Assembly (NCBI RefSeq): GCF_026413145.1
Contig: NZ_JAOVYZ010000007.1
Location: forward strand, 1 to 54,379
Reading direction: 5' to 3'
DNA: 54,379 nucleotides
From: Limosilactobacillus kribbianus
GTDB taxonomy: Bacteria; Bacillota; Bacilli; Lactobacillales; Lactobacillaceae
Part shown: positions 44,152 to 52,797 of the stretch, piece by piece
Position numbering within the stretch: position 1 is the first letter of the stretch
Layout: every line of letters starts with the position of its first letter
Translations under genes and position numbers: made by a program
The notes under the pieces: generated by a model
Told to the model about the DNA's origin: nothing
What the model saw: only the letters and a program-made list of their open reading frames with translations
Database searches by the model: none

Positions 44152-45465
44152 TTACTGGGCGTGGTAGGGAAGGTCGAGGTGCACCAGGTCATCCAGGCTT
44201 TCCCGCTCGATCACGACCTGGGATTGACCATTTTCGGCAAAGACCACCGCCGGCCGCGGGTTGCGGTTGTAGTTGGAGGCCATTGAATAGCCATAGGCCC
44301 CTGTGTCGAGCATTGCCAGGACATCCCCGGGCTTGGTTGCCGGCAGGCCCTGATCCTGACTCAGGATATCGCCGGACTCGCAGTACTTGCCGGCCAGGCG
44401 AACGTGCTCCTTGATCGGGGCGTGGGGATCGCTGGCGAGGACCGTTTCGTACTCAGCCTGGTAGAGAGCGGGGCGAATGTTGTCGCCCATCCCACCGTCA
44501 ACGGTCACGTACGGCTTGAGCCCCGGCACGTCCTTGCGGGAACCAACCGTGTAGAGGTTGTAGCCGGCCGGACCGACGATCGAGCGGCCCGGTTCAATCC
44601 AGATGGCCGGCATCGCCAGGTCGGTCGAAGCAATCGCCTGCTTGATGGCCTTGATGATCGCGTCCACGAAGTCTTCCGGCATCAGCGGATGATCACCGCT
44701 GACGTAACGGATCCCGAAGCCCCCACCGACATTAATTACCCGGGCTTGGTAGCCATACTTTTCTTGCCAGTGGCTGGCAACTTCAACCAGCTTATTGGCC
44801 ACCCCTTCAAAGCCGGCCAGTTCAAAGATCTGCGAACCGATGTGGGCGTGGAGCCCTTCCATTTCCATCCGTGGGTTGGCCAGCACCTTTTCCAGGGCCA
44901 GGTCGGCTTGGCCGGATGCAAGGTCAAAGCCGAACTTGCTGTCCACCTGACCGGTCTGGATGTACTTATTCGTGTGGGCGGAAATCCCGGGCGTGATCCG
45001 CAGCATCACCTTAATCTTGGCGTCCGCCGCTTCCAGGAGATCTGCCAGCAAATCGATCTCGTGGAAGTTATCCAGCATGATCACGCCGACATGGTGACGG
45101 ATCGCCATTTCAAGCTCTTCTTTCGACTTGTTATTGCCGTGGAAGCTGACCCGCTCCATCGGGAAGCCGGCCTTGATTGCCGTGTAGAGTTCCCCGGCCG
45201 AGACGACGTCCACGTGGGCGCCCTCTGCTGCCGCGACCTGGTAGATGGCCACCGCCGCGAAGGCCTTGCTGGCGTAACTGACCGCGTAGTCAACGTTGTT
45301 TTTCTCAAAGACCTTCCGGAAACGCCGAATCTGGTCACGAATCTTGGCAACATCGTAGACCACCAGCGGCGTCCCGTATTGCTTAGCCAACTCGATTGTG
45401 TCACAGCCCCCGACCGTCAAATGCCCGGCCGCGTTAATCTCTTGCTCACTAATCTGCTCATTCAT
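44152..45465 (-). CDS. lysA: Diaminopimelate decarboxylase
   Basis: Last step, meso-diaminopimelate to lysine. A 437-residue fold-III PLP enzyme: the PLP lysine is Lys67 in SYASKAF, and GGGFGIRY holds the phosphate. Substrate residues are in the EPGRSIVG and CESGD segments. GGAGG lies 9 bases before the ATG. It is the first gene behind the lysine riboswitch, so the whole lysA-dapH-dapL-dapA-dapB operon is turned down when lysine is plentiful. Confidence 0.97.
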   Translation of the reverse strand: MNEQISEQEINAAGHLTVGGCDTIELAKQYGTPLVVYDVAKIRDQIRRFRKVFEKNNVDYAVSYASKAFAAVAIYQVAAAEGAHVDVVSAGELYTAIKAGFPMERVSFHGNNKSKEELEMAIRHHVGVIMLDNFHEIDLLADLLEAADAKIKVMLRITPGISAHTNKYIQTGQVDSKFGFDLASGQADLALEKVLANPRMEMEGLHAHIGSQIFELAGFEGVANKLVEVASHWQEKYGYQARVINVGGGFGIRYVSGDHPLMPEDFVDAIIKAIKQAIASTDLAMPAIWIEPGRSIVGPAGYNLYTVGSRKDVPGLKPYVTVDGGMGDNIRPALYQAEYETVLASDPHAPIKEHVRLAGKYCESGDILSQDQGLPATKPGDVLAMLDTGAYGYSMASNYNRNPRPAVVFAENGQSQVVIERESLDDLVHLDLPYHAQ

Positions 45466-45505
45466 CTGCTATTCCCTCCATTGCTTTGCGTGGGGAATCA
45501 ACTGT

Positions 45506-45543
45506 AAAAAAAGATCCACTGTCTGCGCAAACAAACAGTGGAT
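45506..45543 (-). terminator. Riboswitch-controlled terminator before lysA
   Basis: On the minus strand ATCCACTGT pairs with ACAGTGGAT, followed by seven T, 41 bases before lysA. It directly follows the lysine aptamer, so it is the expression platform. Confidence 0.85.
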
Positions 45544-45563
45544 TTGATTGATCCATTTAATTT

Positions 45564-45740
45564 GTCGATAGCGCAACGCAGGCTGATTATGTGTCCTGCG
45601 ACAGTCCGTGACTTATTAGGCCACGCCCCAGCCAACCTAGCCCTGCCAGACTAAGCGCTTCGGCAGCCGCCCTGTTCGGCAATCATCCTTGCTTGGCTGG
45701 CTCCGATTGCTTACTAGTGTTGGCTGCGCCTCTTCGATTT
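45564..45740 (-). promoter_or_regulatory. Lysine riboswitch (L box) aptamer
   Basis: The minus strand carries the conserved L-box core in order: AGAGGCGCAG near the 5' end, AGTAAGC, GGAG, then TTGCCGAA, AGGGC, GCTGCCGAAGCGCT and GTCTGGCAGGGCTAGG. The ends close as P1 (TCGAAGAGGCGC with GCGCTATCGA). Lysine binding would favour the terminator at 45506-45543 and stop transcription of lysA and the dap genes. Confidence 0.88.
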
Positions 45741-45749
45741 ATGTTTATA

Positions 45750-45952
45750 GCTTATACCAAATAATGAGAAAGTCAAGCGGGTAAATTAATTTTTCACAAA
45801 TTAAATAAGTTGCTTATATGAAGTAAAACGTTATTCTATCGGGTTGACAAAATAAAACGGCTTGCTTATTTTAAGTTCCATGTTAAAATTCGGTTAAAAT
45901 AATTTAGCAATAATTAGTAAGTCTAATTATCGCCCGCAAGGAGTTCTTAGCA
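45750..45952. promoter_or_regulatory. Divergent promoter region between lysA and the aspartokinase gene
   Basis: AT-rich, no gene. On the plus strand TTGACA (45844-45849) and TATTTT (45867-45872) are 17 apart; a second pair, TTGCTT (45862-45867) and an extended TAAAAT (45884-45889), is 16 apart. On the minus strand a TTGACT near 45770 faces the riboswitch, with a TATA-rich stretch after it. A small hairpin, TAATTAG/CTAATTA at 45911-45929, sits in the aspartokinase leader. No second L box is visible on the plus strand. Confidence 0.55.
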
Positions 45953-47311
45953 ATGAAAGTAGTAAAATTTGGCGGCAGCTCCCTGGCAGATGGGGAGACC
46001 TTTGCCCAGGCAATCAAAATCATCACGGCCGATCCCGAGCGACGGGTAATCGTCACCTCCGCCCCCGGCAAGCGGACTCCCGATGACATCAAGGTGACCG
46101 ATCTACTGATCGAATACGCCCACCGGGTCATCAACAAGCAGCCCTACGACGACGTTCTCACCCAAATCATCAGCCGTTATCAGGCGATTGCCAAGTATTT
46201 TAACCTGCCCGCCGAAAAGCTAACCGACCTGATCCAGCGTCTCCACGACCTGCCCGCCGGCAAGTACCCGAATAACCACTACCTGATGGCCGCCTTCAAG
46301 GCCCACGGGGAGCGGTCCAACGCCATGCTGATGGCGGCCGTCTTGAACCATCTTGGCTACGAGGCCCGCTTCGTGACGCCAACTGAAGCCGGGATCCGGG
46401 TCACCGGGACGCCCAATAACGCCAATGTCATCCCCGAGACCTACAGCCTGCTGGACCACTTCACGGCTAAGCAAAGCGAACTGCTCGTCTTCCCCGGTTT
46501 CTACGGAATCACCCTGGCCGGCCACATCGCCACCTTCTCCCGCGGCGGCTCTGACATCACCGGGGCAATCCTGGCCCGCGGGCTCCACGCCGACCTCTAC
46601 GAAAACTTCACCGACGTCGACGCCATCTACTCGGCCAATCCAAACGTCATCGACGACCCCGAGCCGATCACCAAGATGACCTACCGCGAGATGCGGGAGC
46701 TCTCCTACGCGGGCTTCTCCGTCTTCCACGACGAGGCCCTGATTCCGGCCATCCAGGGCAACGTACCGATCAACGTCAAGAACACCCAGCACCCGGAAAA
46801 GCCGGGAACGCTGATCGTGCCGGACAAGAATTTCCAGCCCCGCGACATCGTCACCGGGATCGTCAGCGGCAAGCACTTCGCCGCCCTGTACCTGCACAAA
46901 TACCTGTTGAACAAGCAAATTGGTTTCACCCTGCGAATCCTGCAAATCCTGGCCAAGCACGGCATCTCCTATGAACACATGCCGTCCGGGATCGACGACA
47001 TCACGATTATCCTCGACCGCGACCAGATCAATGATCAGCTGATCGACGAAGTCAGCAACGAGATCCAGGAAACCGTCAATCCCGACCACCTCGAATGGAT
47101 CGACAACTACGCGATCACGATGGTCGTCGGCGAGGGCATGCGCAACCGGGTCGGGGTCATCAACGATATCCTGGAGCCGCTGGCCAAAAACCACATCGCC
47201 GTGCCGATGATCAACCAGGGGGCCTCCCGGATCTCAATCATGATCGGGACCTTCGACAAGGACGCCGACAACGCCGTCCGGGCCATCTACCACCGTTTCT
47301 TCGCCAACTAA
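45953..47311 (+). CDS. Aspartate kinase
   Basis: First step of the aspartate pathway. The 452 residues have KFGGSS at 5-10, the catalytic kinase domain to about 290 (SRGGSDITGAI and ENFTDVDAIYSANPN), and two C-terminal ACT domains that usually bind lysine or threonine. AAGGAG lies ahead of the ATG. It is not a homoserine dehydrogenase fusion. Whether it is a lysine- or threonine-sensitive type cannot be told. It is divergent from the riboswitch-controlled operon and forms a pair with dapF, 14 bases downstream. Confidence 0.93.
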   Translation: MKVVKFGGSSLADGETFAQAIKIITADPERRVIVTSAPGKRTPDDIKVTDLLIEYAHRVINKQPYDDVLTQIISRYQAIAKYFNLPAEKLTDLIQRLHDLPAGKYPNNHYLMAAFKAHGERSNAMLMAAVLNHLGYEARFVTPTEAGIRVTGTPNNANVIPETYSLLDHFTAKQSELLVFPGFYGITLAGHIATFSRGGSDITGAILARGLHADLYENFTDVDAIYSANPNVIDDPEPITKMTYREMRELSYAGFSVFHDEALIPAIQGNVPINVKNTQHPEKPGTLIVPDKNFQPRDIVTGIVSGKHFAALYLHKYLLNKQIGFTLRILQILAKHGISYEHMPSGIDDITIILDRDQINDQLIDEVSNEIQETVNPDHLEWIDNYAITMVVGEGMRNRVGVINDILEPLAKNHIAVPMINQGASRISIMIGTFDKDADNAVRAIYHRFFAN

Positions 47312-47325
47312 GGAGGAATTTTTCT

Positions 47326-48327
47326 ATGCCAACCCTACTGAAAGTCCATGGTTCAGCCAACCAATTCTTCATCCTCGATCAAACCACCTTAAACCAGTCC
47401 CTGACCGACGCCGAGCTCGCCAGCTTGGCACAACAGCTCACCGATCCCCAGGACGGCCTCCTCGGCGGTGCCGACGGGCTGCTGGTCGTCAATAAACCGA
47501 CCCGGCCCGGTTCCCAGGCCCAGATGCGGGTCATCAACGCCGACGGGAGCGAGGCCACGATGTGCGGCAACGGGCTGCGGACCGTGGCCCGTTACGTGGC
47601 GGAACGAGACGGGCTGGATCACTTTGCCGTTGACACCCTGGACGCCAGCCTTCAGGTGCGGCGCCAGCCCGACCTGGCCGACGGTGTGCCCGCCTTTGCC
47701 GTCGAGATCTCGCCGGTCCGCTTCAACCGGGAGGCCCTGCCGTATGAAAAGCTCGGCCACGACCGCTTGCTCGGCACCCCGGTTCCCGAAATTTGGCCCC
47801 AGCTGACCTTCTCCGCCATCGCGGTGCCGAACCCGCACCTGATCTCATTTGTTGACCGGCCCGCCCTGCAGGATGACGTCCTGGGCGTGATCGGGAAACG
47901 GCTCAACGGAGCTAACCCCTACTTCACCGACGGGGTCAACGTCAACTTTGCCCATATCCTGGGGCAGAACCAATTATTCGTCCGAACCTACGAACGGGGC
48001 GTCGGCTTTACCAACGCCTGCGGGACCGGAATGTCGGCCACCAGCCTGGCCTTCGTCCTCCTTCATCCCGACCAGGCCAGCTTCAACCAGCCGATTGACG
48101 TCTTCAATCCGGGCGGCAAGGTCCGCACCATCGTCCACTACGAAGACCAGCACTACTGGATCGAGCTGATCGGCAACGCCACCTTCACGGAAAGGATCAC
48201 GGTGGATGAGGTAGACCTGCACCAGGCAAACGTCAAGCCGGGACAGGTCCAGGTCGAAAGCACCGGTGAACAGGCCGCCTACCAGGCGTTCGTCAACCAG
48301 CTTCCCCACTTTGACCTGGTTGATTAG
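47326..48327 (+). CDS. dapF: Diaminopimelate epimerase
   Basis: Turns LL- into meso-diaminopimelate, the form used in the cell wall and by LysA. The 333 residues are longer than the about 275 of many bacteria but usual for lactobacilli. The catalytic cysteines are Cys80 in TMCGNGLRT and Cys232 in TNACGTGMS. The frame is open far upstream inside the aspartokinase gene, but AGGAGG is nine bases before ATG 47326. It is co-transcribed with the aspartokinase gene and ends at a shared terminator. Confidence 0.96.
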   Translation: MPTLLKVHGSANQFFILDQTTLNQSLTDAELASLAQQLTDPQDGLLGGADGLLVVNKPTRPGSQAQMRVINADGSEATMCGNGLRTVARYVAERDGLDHFAVDTLDASLQVRRQPDLADGVPAFAVEISPVRFNREALPYEKLGHDRLLGTPVPEIWPQLTFSAIAVPNPHLISFVDRPALQDDVLGVIGKRLNGANPYFTDGVNVNFAHILGQNQLFVRTYERGVGFTNACGTGMSATSLAFVLLHPDQASFNQPIDVFNPGGKVRTIVHYEDQHYWIELIGNATFTERITVDEVDLHQANVKPGQVQVESTGEQAAYQAFVNQLPHFDLVD

Positions 48328-48346
48328 CCTTCCAAATCACATTCAA

Positions 48347-48389
48347 AAAGCCACCGAAAACTGCGTCAACACAGTTTTCAGTGGCTTTA
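48347..48389. terminator. Terminator between dapF and the TSUP gene
   Basis: AAAGCCAC-C-GAAAACTG pairs with CAGTTTTC-A-GTGGCTTT across eight bases, with short T-rich flanks both ways. It lies just after the dapF stop codon and serves the convergent TSUP gene. Confidence 0.75.
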
Positions 48390-48394
48390 TTGGT

Positions 48395-49147
48395 TTAGCA
48401 CATTGAAACGATCCCCATGGTGGCCACGAAGATCCCCATGAAGAGCTTGACCAAAAAGGCCCGCGACGGCTTGTTGGTCAGCCAGATGATCACTGTCGGG
48501 GCGAGCAGGGCCCCGGCCAGTGAACCCGCAATCAACCCGCCGGCCGCCTGCCAATCAACATTGCCCCCAGTGAGGTGCAGCAGGGCCCCAACGATTGACA
48601 TGCCGACCAGCACGTAGGACGAGGTCGCCGAAGCGTTCTTCATCGGCACACCGAGGATCAGCAGGCCGGCCGTGATTGGTCCGCCACCACTCAAGCCCGC
48701 AACACCGACCATCAAGCCACCGAGGATCCCGTAGAGGACACTGGCTAGTCCTGGCGACAGGCGGTGGCGTTTACTGGGACGGTTGTGGTAGAGCTGGTAA
48801 ATGATCTGCAGGCCCAGGGCGACCAGGATCAGCCCGATCACGACCTTATAGATCTGCTGAGGGATGAAAGGCGAGATGAAAAAGCCGATGAAAATACTCG
48901 GGATGGCCGCCAGCATCATCCGGCTCCCCAGTTTGAAGTCGATCAAGCCCTTTCGGTAGTAAGACCAGGCACCGATTACTAAAGCCGGCAGCGCCGTCAC
49001 AATTGAGGTTGCCGCCGCTGCAGCAGGGGCGAGACGAAAGATCCCAGTTAAAACGCCGAGGTAAATCGCCCCACCACCGCCGCCGAGCGAGATCACAAAG
49101 ATTCCGACGAGAAAGCCAATTAAGATTAACGAAAGCAGCTGCAGCAA
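48395..49147 (-). CDS. TSUP family (TauE/SafE) membrane transporter
   Basis: A 250-residue membrane protein with about eight helices and two internal repeats. The Gly-rich opening GFLVGIFVISLGGGGGAIYLG and the later GLMVGVAGLSGGGPITAGLL are the paired signature of the TSUP family. Relatives export sulfite, sulfoacetate or other organic anions; the substrate is unknown here. It is transcribed against dapF and follows prs after a terminator. Confidence 0.88.
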   Translation of the reverse strand: MLQLLSLILIGFLVGIFVISLGGGGGAIYLGVLTGIFRLAPAAAAATSIVTALPALVIGAWSYYRKGLIDFKLGSRMMLAAIPSIFIGFFISPFIPQQIYKVVIGLILVALGLQIIYQLYHNRPSKRHRLSPGLASVLYGILGGLMVGVAGLSGGGPITAGLLILGVPMKNASATSSYVLVGMSIVGALLHLTGGNVDWQAAGGLIAGSLAGALLAPTVIIWLTNKPSRAFLVKLFMGIFVATMGIVSMC

Positions 49148-49171
49148 TTTTCCTTCCCCTTTTCAAAAATG

Positions 49172-49216
49172 CAAAAAAGTGCTGAACCGGTTTAACATGG
49201 TCCAACACTTTCCAAA
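49172..49216 (-). terminator. Terminator of prs
   Basis: On the minus strand AAAGTGTTGGACC pairs with GGTTCAGCACTTT (two G-U), a 13-bp stem, followed by T. It is two bases after the prs stop codon. Confidence 0.82.
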
Positions 49217-49218
49217 TG

Positions 49219-50196
49219 TTAATTGTGGTTGAAGAGCGTGTCGATGGATTGGTGGTTGTGAATCCGGACAAGCGCCTCGGCCAGCAGGTCGGCAACGGAC
49301 AGCCGGACCAGCTTCTTGAAACACTTCTCCTCCGGCAGGTTGATCGTGTCGGTCACGATCATTTCTTCCAGTCCGGAACCTTCCAGGGTGTTGACCGCAT
49401 CCCCGGACAAGACGGCGTGGGTTGCGACCCCATAGATCTTCTTGGCACCAAACTTCTGCAAAGCAGCCGCCGACAGCTTCATCCGGATTCCGGTGTCCAC
49501 AATGTCGTCGACGATGATGGCATTGCGATCCTTGACGTCCCCAATAACGTACTCTGGAACCTCCTGGATGTCCCGTTCCCGAACCTCATCTGCCCGGTTG
49601 TCGACAATCGCGATTGGGGCCTTGATCCGTTCCGCAAGCTTCCGTGCCAGACTAACCCCAGCATGGTCAGGGGAAACCACCACGGCGTTGTCACCGGTCA
49701 GGCCCTGCTGTTCACAGTACTTGGCTAGCAGGCTAGTGGCTTGAAGGTGGTCCACTGGAATATCAAAGAAGCCCTGAACCTGGGCGGCATGAAGATCAAT
49801 CGTTACCAGACGGTCGATCTGATCCATTTCCAGCAGGTTGGCAATCAGCTTAGCGGTGATTGGTTCCCGACTGCGGGCCTTGCGATCCTGCCGTGCGTAC
49901 CCGTAATAAGGCATCACAACGTTGATCTTAGCAGCACTCGCCCGCCGCAGGGCATCGACCATGATCAACAGCTCCATCAGATTGGTGTTGACCGGGTCAG
50001 AAACGGACTGAACCACGTAGACCTCACAGCCCCGCACACTCTCGTCGATGGTAATCTTAATCTCCCCATCGGCGAAGTGGCTGATCGAGGCCTTGCTCAG
50101 CGGCAAACCGATCCGTTCGGCAATGGCCTGGGCCAGTGGCCGGTTCGAGTTTAAGGCAAACAGGCGGACGTTCTTAGCATTCTTAATCTGGGTCAT
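49219..50196 (-). CDS. prs: Ribose-phosphate pyrophosphokinase
   Basis: Makes phosphoribosyl pyrophosphate from ribose 5-phosphate and ATP, used by Apt and other salvage and synthesis enzymes. The 325 residues show the nucleotide loop YARQDRKARSREPITAKL, the ribose-phosphate loop NAIIVDDIVDTGIRM near 225-240 and the Mg-binding DLHAAQVQGFFD. Two ATGs are adjacent; the second is seven bases from GGAG and is used here. A promoter pair TTGATT/GATAAT, 17 bases apart, lies just upstream (50240-50270 region). Confidence 0.97.
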   Translation of the reverse strand: MTQIKNAKNVRLFALNSNRPLAQAIAERIGLPLSKASISHFADGEIKITIDESVRGCEVYVVQSVSDPVNTNLMELLIMVDALRRASAAKINVVMPYYGYARQDRKARSREPITAKLIANLLEMDQIDRLVTIDLHAAQVQGFFDIPVDHLQATSLLAKYCEQQGLTGDNAVVVSPDHAGVSLARKLAERIKAPIAIVDNRADEVRERDIQEVPEYVIGDVKDRNAIIVDDIVDTGIRMKLSAAALQKFGAKKIYGVATHAVLSGDAVNTLEGSGLEEMIVTDTINLPEEKCFKKLVRLSVADLLAEALVRIHNHQSIDTLFNHN

Positions 50197-50277
50197 CATT
50201 TTGCTCCTTTTGTTCTATGCAAAAAATTCACTTTCATTATCGCAACAAATCCGCGGGCAATCAAGTCAAAATCTCGA

Positions 50278-52770
50278 CTAACAGTCCTGGGGCCGGATGC
50301 CGTTCATCCCGATCATGGGATCAACCGCCTCCTGCTGGATCAGTTGGGCCGTCAGGAGGCGTGGAAAAGCCGGATCGATTAGCGCCGACTGAGGTGACTG
50401 GGGCGTGCTAGTCTGCTGTGGCTGGGCTGCTGAAGATGCCGGTGTCACAACACCCGATCCCCCGTTGGCCGGTGAATCCAGCGGCGACTTCAAGTCAAAA
50501 TGACGCTGCCAGACAGTCTGGAGCCGCTGGAGAAGGGTTGTCTTGCGATTAACCCCCGTATTATGGATTGCTGTCACCAGGGCCGCCGGTTCACCGATCA
50601 GGACCAATTTCTCGGCCGCCCGGGTGATAGCCGTGTAGACCAGGTTGCGCTGCAGCATTCGATTAAACTGTGTTACCAGTGGCAAAAGGACCATCTTGAA
50701 CTGGCTCCCCTGGGACTTGTGAATCGAAATGCAGTAGGCCAGCCGGATTTGGCTCCACTCCTGTCGGCCATAAGTAACCTCGTTGCCATCGAAGTCGATC
50801 GTGATCGTAGCCGTCCTCTTGGCGCCTTTCTTTCCCCGGGCCTCAATCGCGGTAATCCGACCGATATCGCCGTTAAAGACGTTGTTTTCCGGACTGTTCA
50901 CCAGTTGCAAAACCTTGTCCCCCACCCGGAAGGTCTGTCCCCGGAATTCGATTTCCTGCTTATCCTTGGTCGGCGGGTTGTAGGCCGCCTGAGCCAGCTG
51001 ATTGAGATTGTCAACCCCTGCCTGACCACGGTACATCGGCGCCAGGATTTGGACATCGTCGGCCGAATAACCCCGCTTGGCTGCAAGATCAATAATTTGG
51101 TGCACAATGCTTGGCACCTGGGGAGCGTGGCACTGGATAAAGGAACGATCGGCCATCCGATTGGTTAAAGTAGCCGGCAAGTGGCCCTCCTTGATGGCGT
51201 GGGCCAGCGGAATAATCGTCGAGTCGGCCGATTGGCGGTGAATATTGGTCAATTCCACCTGGGGCAGATCACCAAAGGCCAGCAGGTCGTGGAAAATTTG
51301 ACCGGGACTGACCGAGGGCAGTTGATCCTTGTCACCAACTAAGACGACGTGCATCGAGGTCGGGATCGCCTGAACCAGGGTCTTAAAGAGGAGGGTGTCA
51401 ACCATCGACATCTCGTCGACAATCAACAGTGAGCCCTTAATGTCACGGGCGTTCATGTCCGTCGGCACCTCTCGGCCATTGAGCCCCAGCATCCGGTGAA
51501 TGGTGCTGGCTGGCAGGTCAGTTGCTTCGCTCATCCGCTTAGCCGCCCGTCCCGTTGGCGCCGCCAGCAGGACCGGGAAGGAATTGTCCTTGTATTCGCC
51601 GAGATTTAAAGAAATTTGGTGCAATTCGGCATAGGCCGCTACGATTCCCTTGATGATAGTTGTCTTGCCGGTCCCGGGTCCCCCCGTCAGCAGGAGAAGT
51701 TTATGCGTCAGCGCTTGCTTAATCGCCTTGGTCTGGACCGGGTCGTATTTGATTCCGGCCTGGGTGCTCGTCTTAGCTACTACCTGATCCACGGTGGCCG
51801 GGTCAATCTGCTCGCCGGGGGCGGTGAAAATCCGGTGGAGGTTTTCGGCGATCTGCCACTCTGCTTTAAACAGCGCTGCCGGGTAGATCCGCTGTTCCTC
51901 GTAGCTGATGGCGTTTCTCTTCTCAAGGGCCACGATTTGATCAGCCACCGCATCAACACTCACCATTCCCCGTTCGTCCGCGTTCAGCAGGGAAACAGCC
52001 TGCTGGAGGAGCGGCTGGGTGGTGGTATAGGTGTCCCCAGTTTCCATTGTCAGGTCGTCCAAACTCTGAAAAATAGCCGCACTAATCCGCCGCGGATCGT
52101 CGGCTGGCAGTTTCAGGTGGGCCGCCACCTGGTCGGCTCGTTTGAAACTGATCCCATCAATGTCCGTCGCCAAGCGGTAGGGATTCTCGCGAATGATGTG
52201 AAGGGTTTCGTCGCCGTACTTGTCAAAGATAGCACTGCTGAGGTTGCTGCCAAAGCCCAAGTCATTTAAGCCGATAATAATCTGATCCATCCCCTGGCTG
52301 GCGTTGAGGTTCTCCACCAGGGACTGCTTGACCCCGTGACGGAGGTTGAGGGCATCCAAAACGTGGGGATCAGCAGTGATCTTTTCGATTGCGTTGGTTC
52401 CGAGGGTATCGACGACCTTTTCAGCCGTTTTCTTTCCCACTCCGCTAAACCGCTTGCTGGCAAGGAACTCGATCAGCCCTTCCCTGCTCGTCGGTTGGTT
52501 AACGTGGTAAGACTGGGCCTGGAACTGGCGGCCATAGCGGGGATGGTCGACCAATTGACCCTCAAAGCGGTAGGTCTGGTCGTCACTGAGTTCACCAAAG
52601 CTCCCGGTAACCGTGATTTCGTTCTCGTTCCAGTCAAAATTAGCATCCTCCACCGAGACGATCAGTACCTTATAGAAGGAGTCGGGGCTGGTGAAGATTT
52701 CCGATTGGACCTGACCAATAAAAAAAGACGGCTCCGCGGGCGTCTTAAATAAATCGATTTCGTCAGCCAT
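50278..52770 (-). CDS. recD2: RecD2-type ATP-dependent DNA helicase
   Basis: Superfamily 1B 5'-to-3' helicase of RecD2/YrrC type, without RecB and RecC partners. From ATG 52770 it has 830 residues: an OB-like N-terminal domain, helix-hairpin-helix region (GVGKKTAEKVVDTLG), Walker A LTGGPGTGKTT near 360, DEMSMVD, the motifs VGDKDQLPSVSPGQ, and a C-terminal UvrD-like motif with YCISIHKSQGSQF. The start is chosen because AAAGG is nine bases before 52770. The last about 60 residues (Pro/Ser/Gln-rich) look disordered. Involved in repair of stalled forks in B. subtilis. Confidence 0.95.
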   Translation of the reverse strand: MADEIDLFKTPAEPSFFIGQVQSEIFTSPDSFYKVLIVSVEDANFDWNENEITVTGSFGELSDDQTYRFEGQLVDHPRYGRQFQAQSYHVNQPTSREGLIEFLASKRFSGVGKKTAEKVVDTLGTNAIEKITADPHVLDALNLRHGVKQSLVENLNASQGMDQIIIGLNDLGFGSNLSSAIFDKYGDETLHIIRENPYRLATDIDGISFKRADQVAAHLKLPADDPRRISAAIFQSLDDLTMETGDTYTTTQPLLQQAVSLLNADERGMVSVDAVADQIVALEKRNAISYEEQRIYPAALFKAEWQIAENLHRIFTAPGEQIDPATVDQVVAKTSTQAGIKYDPVQTKAIKQALTHKLLLLTGGPGTGKTTIIKGIVAAYAELHQISLNLGEYKDNSFPVLLAAPTGRAAKRMSEATDLPASTIHRMLGLNGREVPTDMNARDIKGSLLIVDEMSMVDTLLFKTLVQAIPTSMHVVLVGDKDQLPSVSPGQIFHDLLAFGDLPQVELTNIHRQSADSTIIPLAHAIKEGHLPATLTNRMADRSFIQCHAPQVPSIVHQIIDLAAKRGYSADDVQILAPMYRGQAGVDNLNQLAQAAYNPPTKDKQEIEFRGQTFRVGDKVLQLVNSPENNVFNGDIGRITAIEARGKKGAKRTATITIDFDGNEVTYGRQEWSQIRLAYCISIHKSQGSQFKMVLLPLVTQFNRMLQRNLVYTAITRAAEKLVLIGEPAALVTAIHNTGVNRKTTLLQRLQTVWQRHFDLKSPLDSPANGGSGVVTPASSAAQPQQTSTPQSPQSALIDPAFPRLLTAQLIQQEAVDPMIGMNGIRPQDC

Positions 52771-52797
52771 TGAAGTCATCCTTTCATGTTCCGAATG

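Noticed and set aside
45750-45952. Second lysine riboswitch or T-box in the aspartokinase leader
   Set aside because: The leader is only about 65-80 bases from the candidate promoters, too short for either aptamer, and no specifier or L-box core is visible.
46220-47194. 324-codon open frame opposite the aspartokinase gene, rich in Val, Asp and Gly
   Set aside because: Its composition is the mirror of GC-rich codons in the aspartokinase gene, which has all its motifs; no ribosome site fits it.
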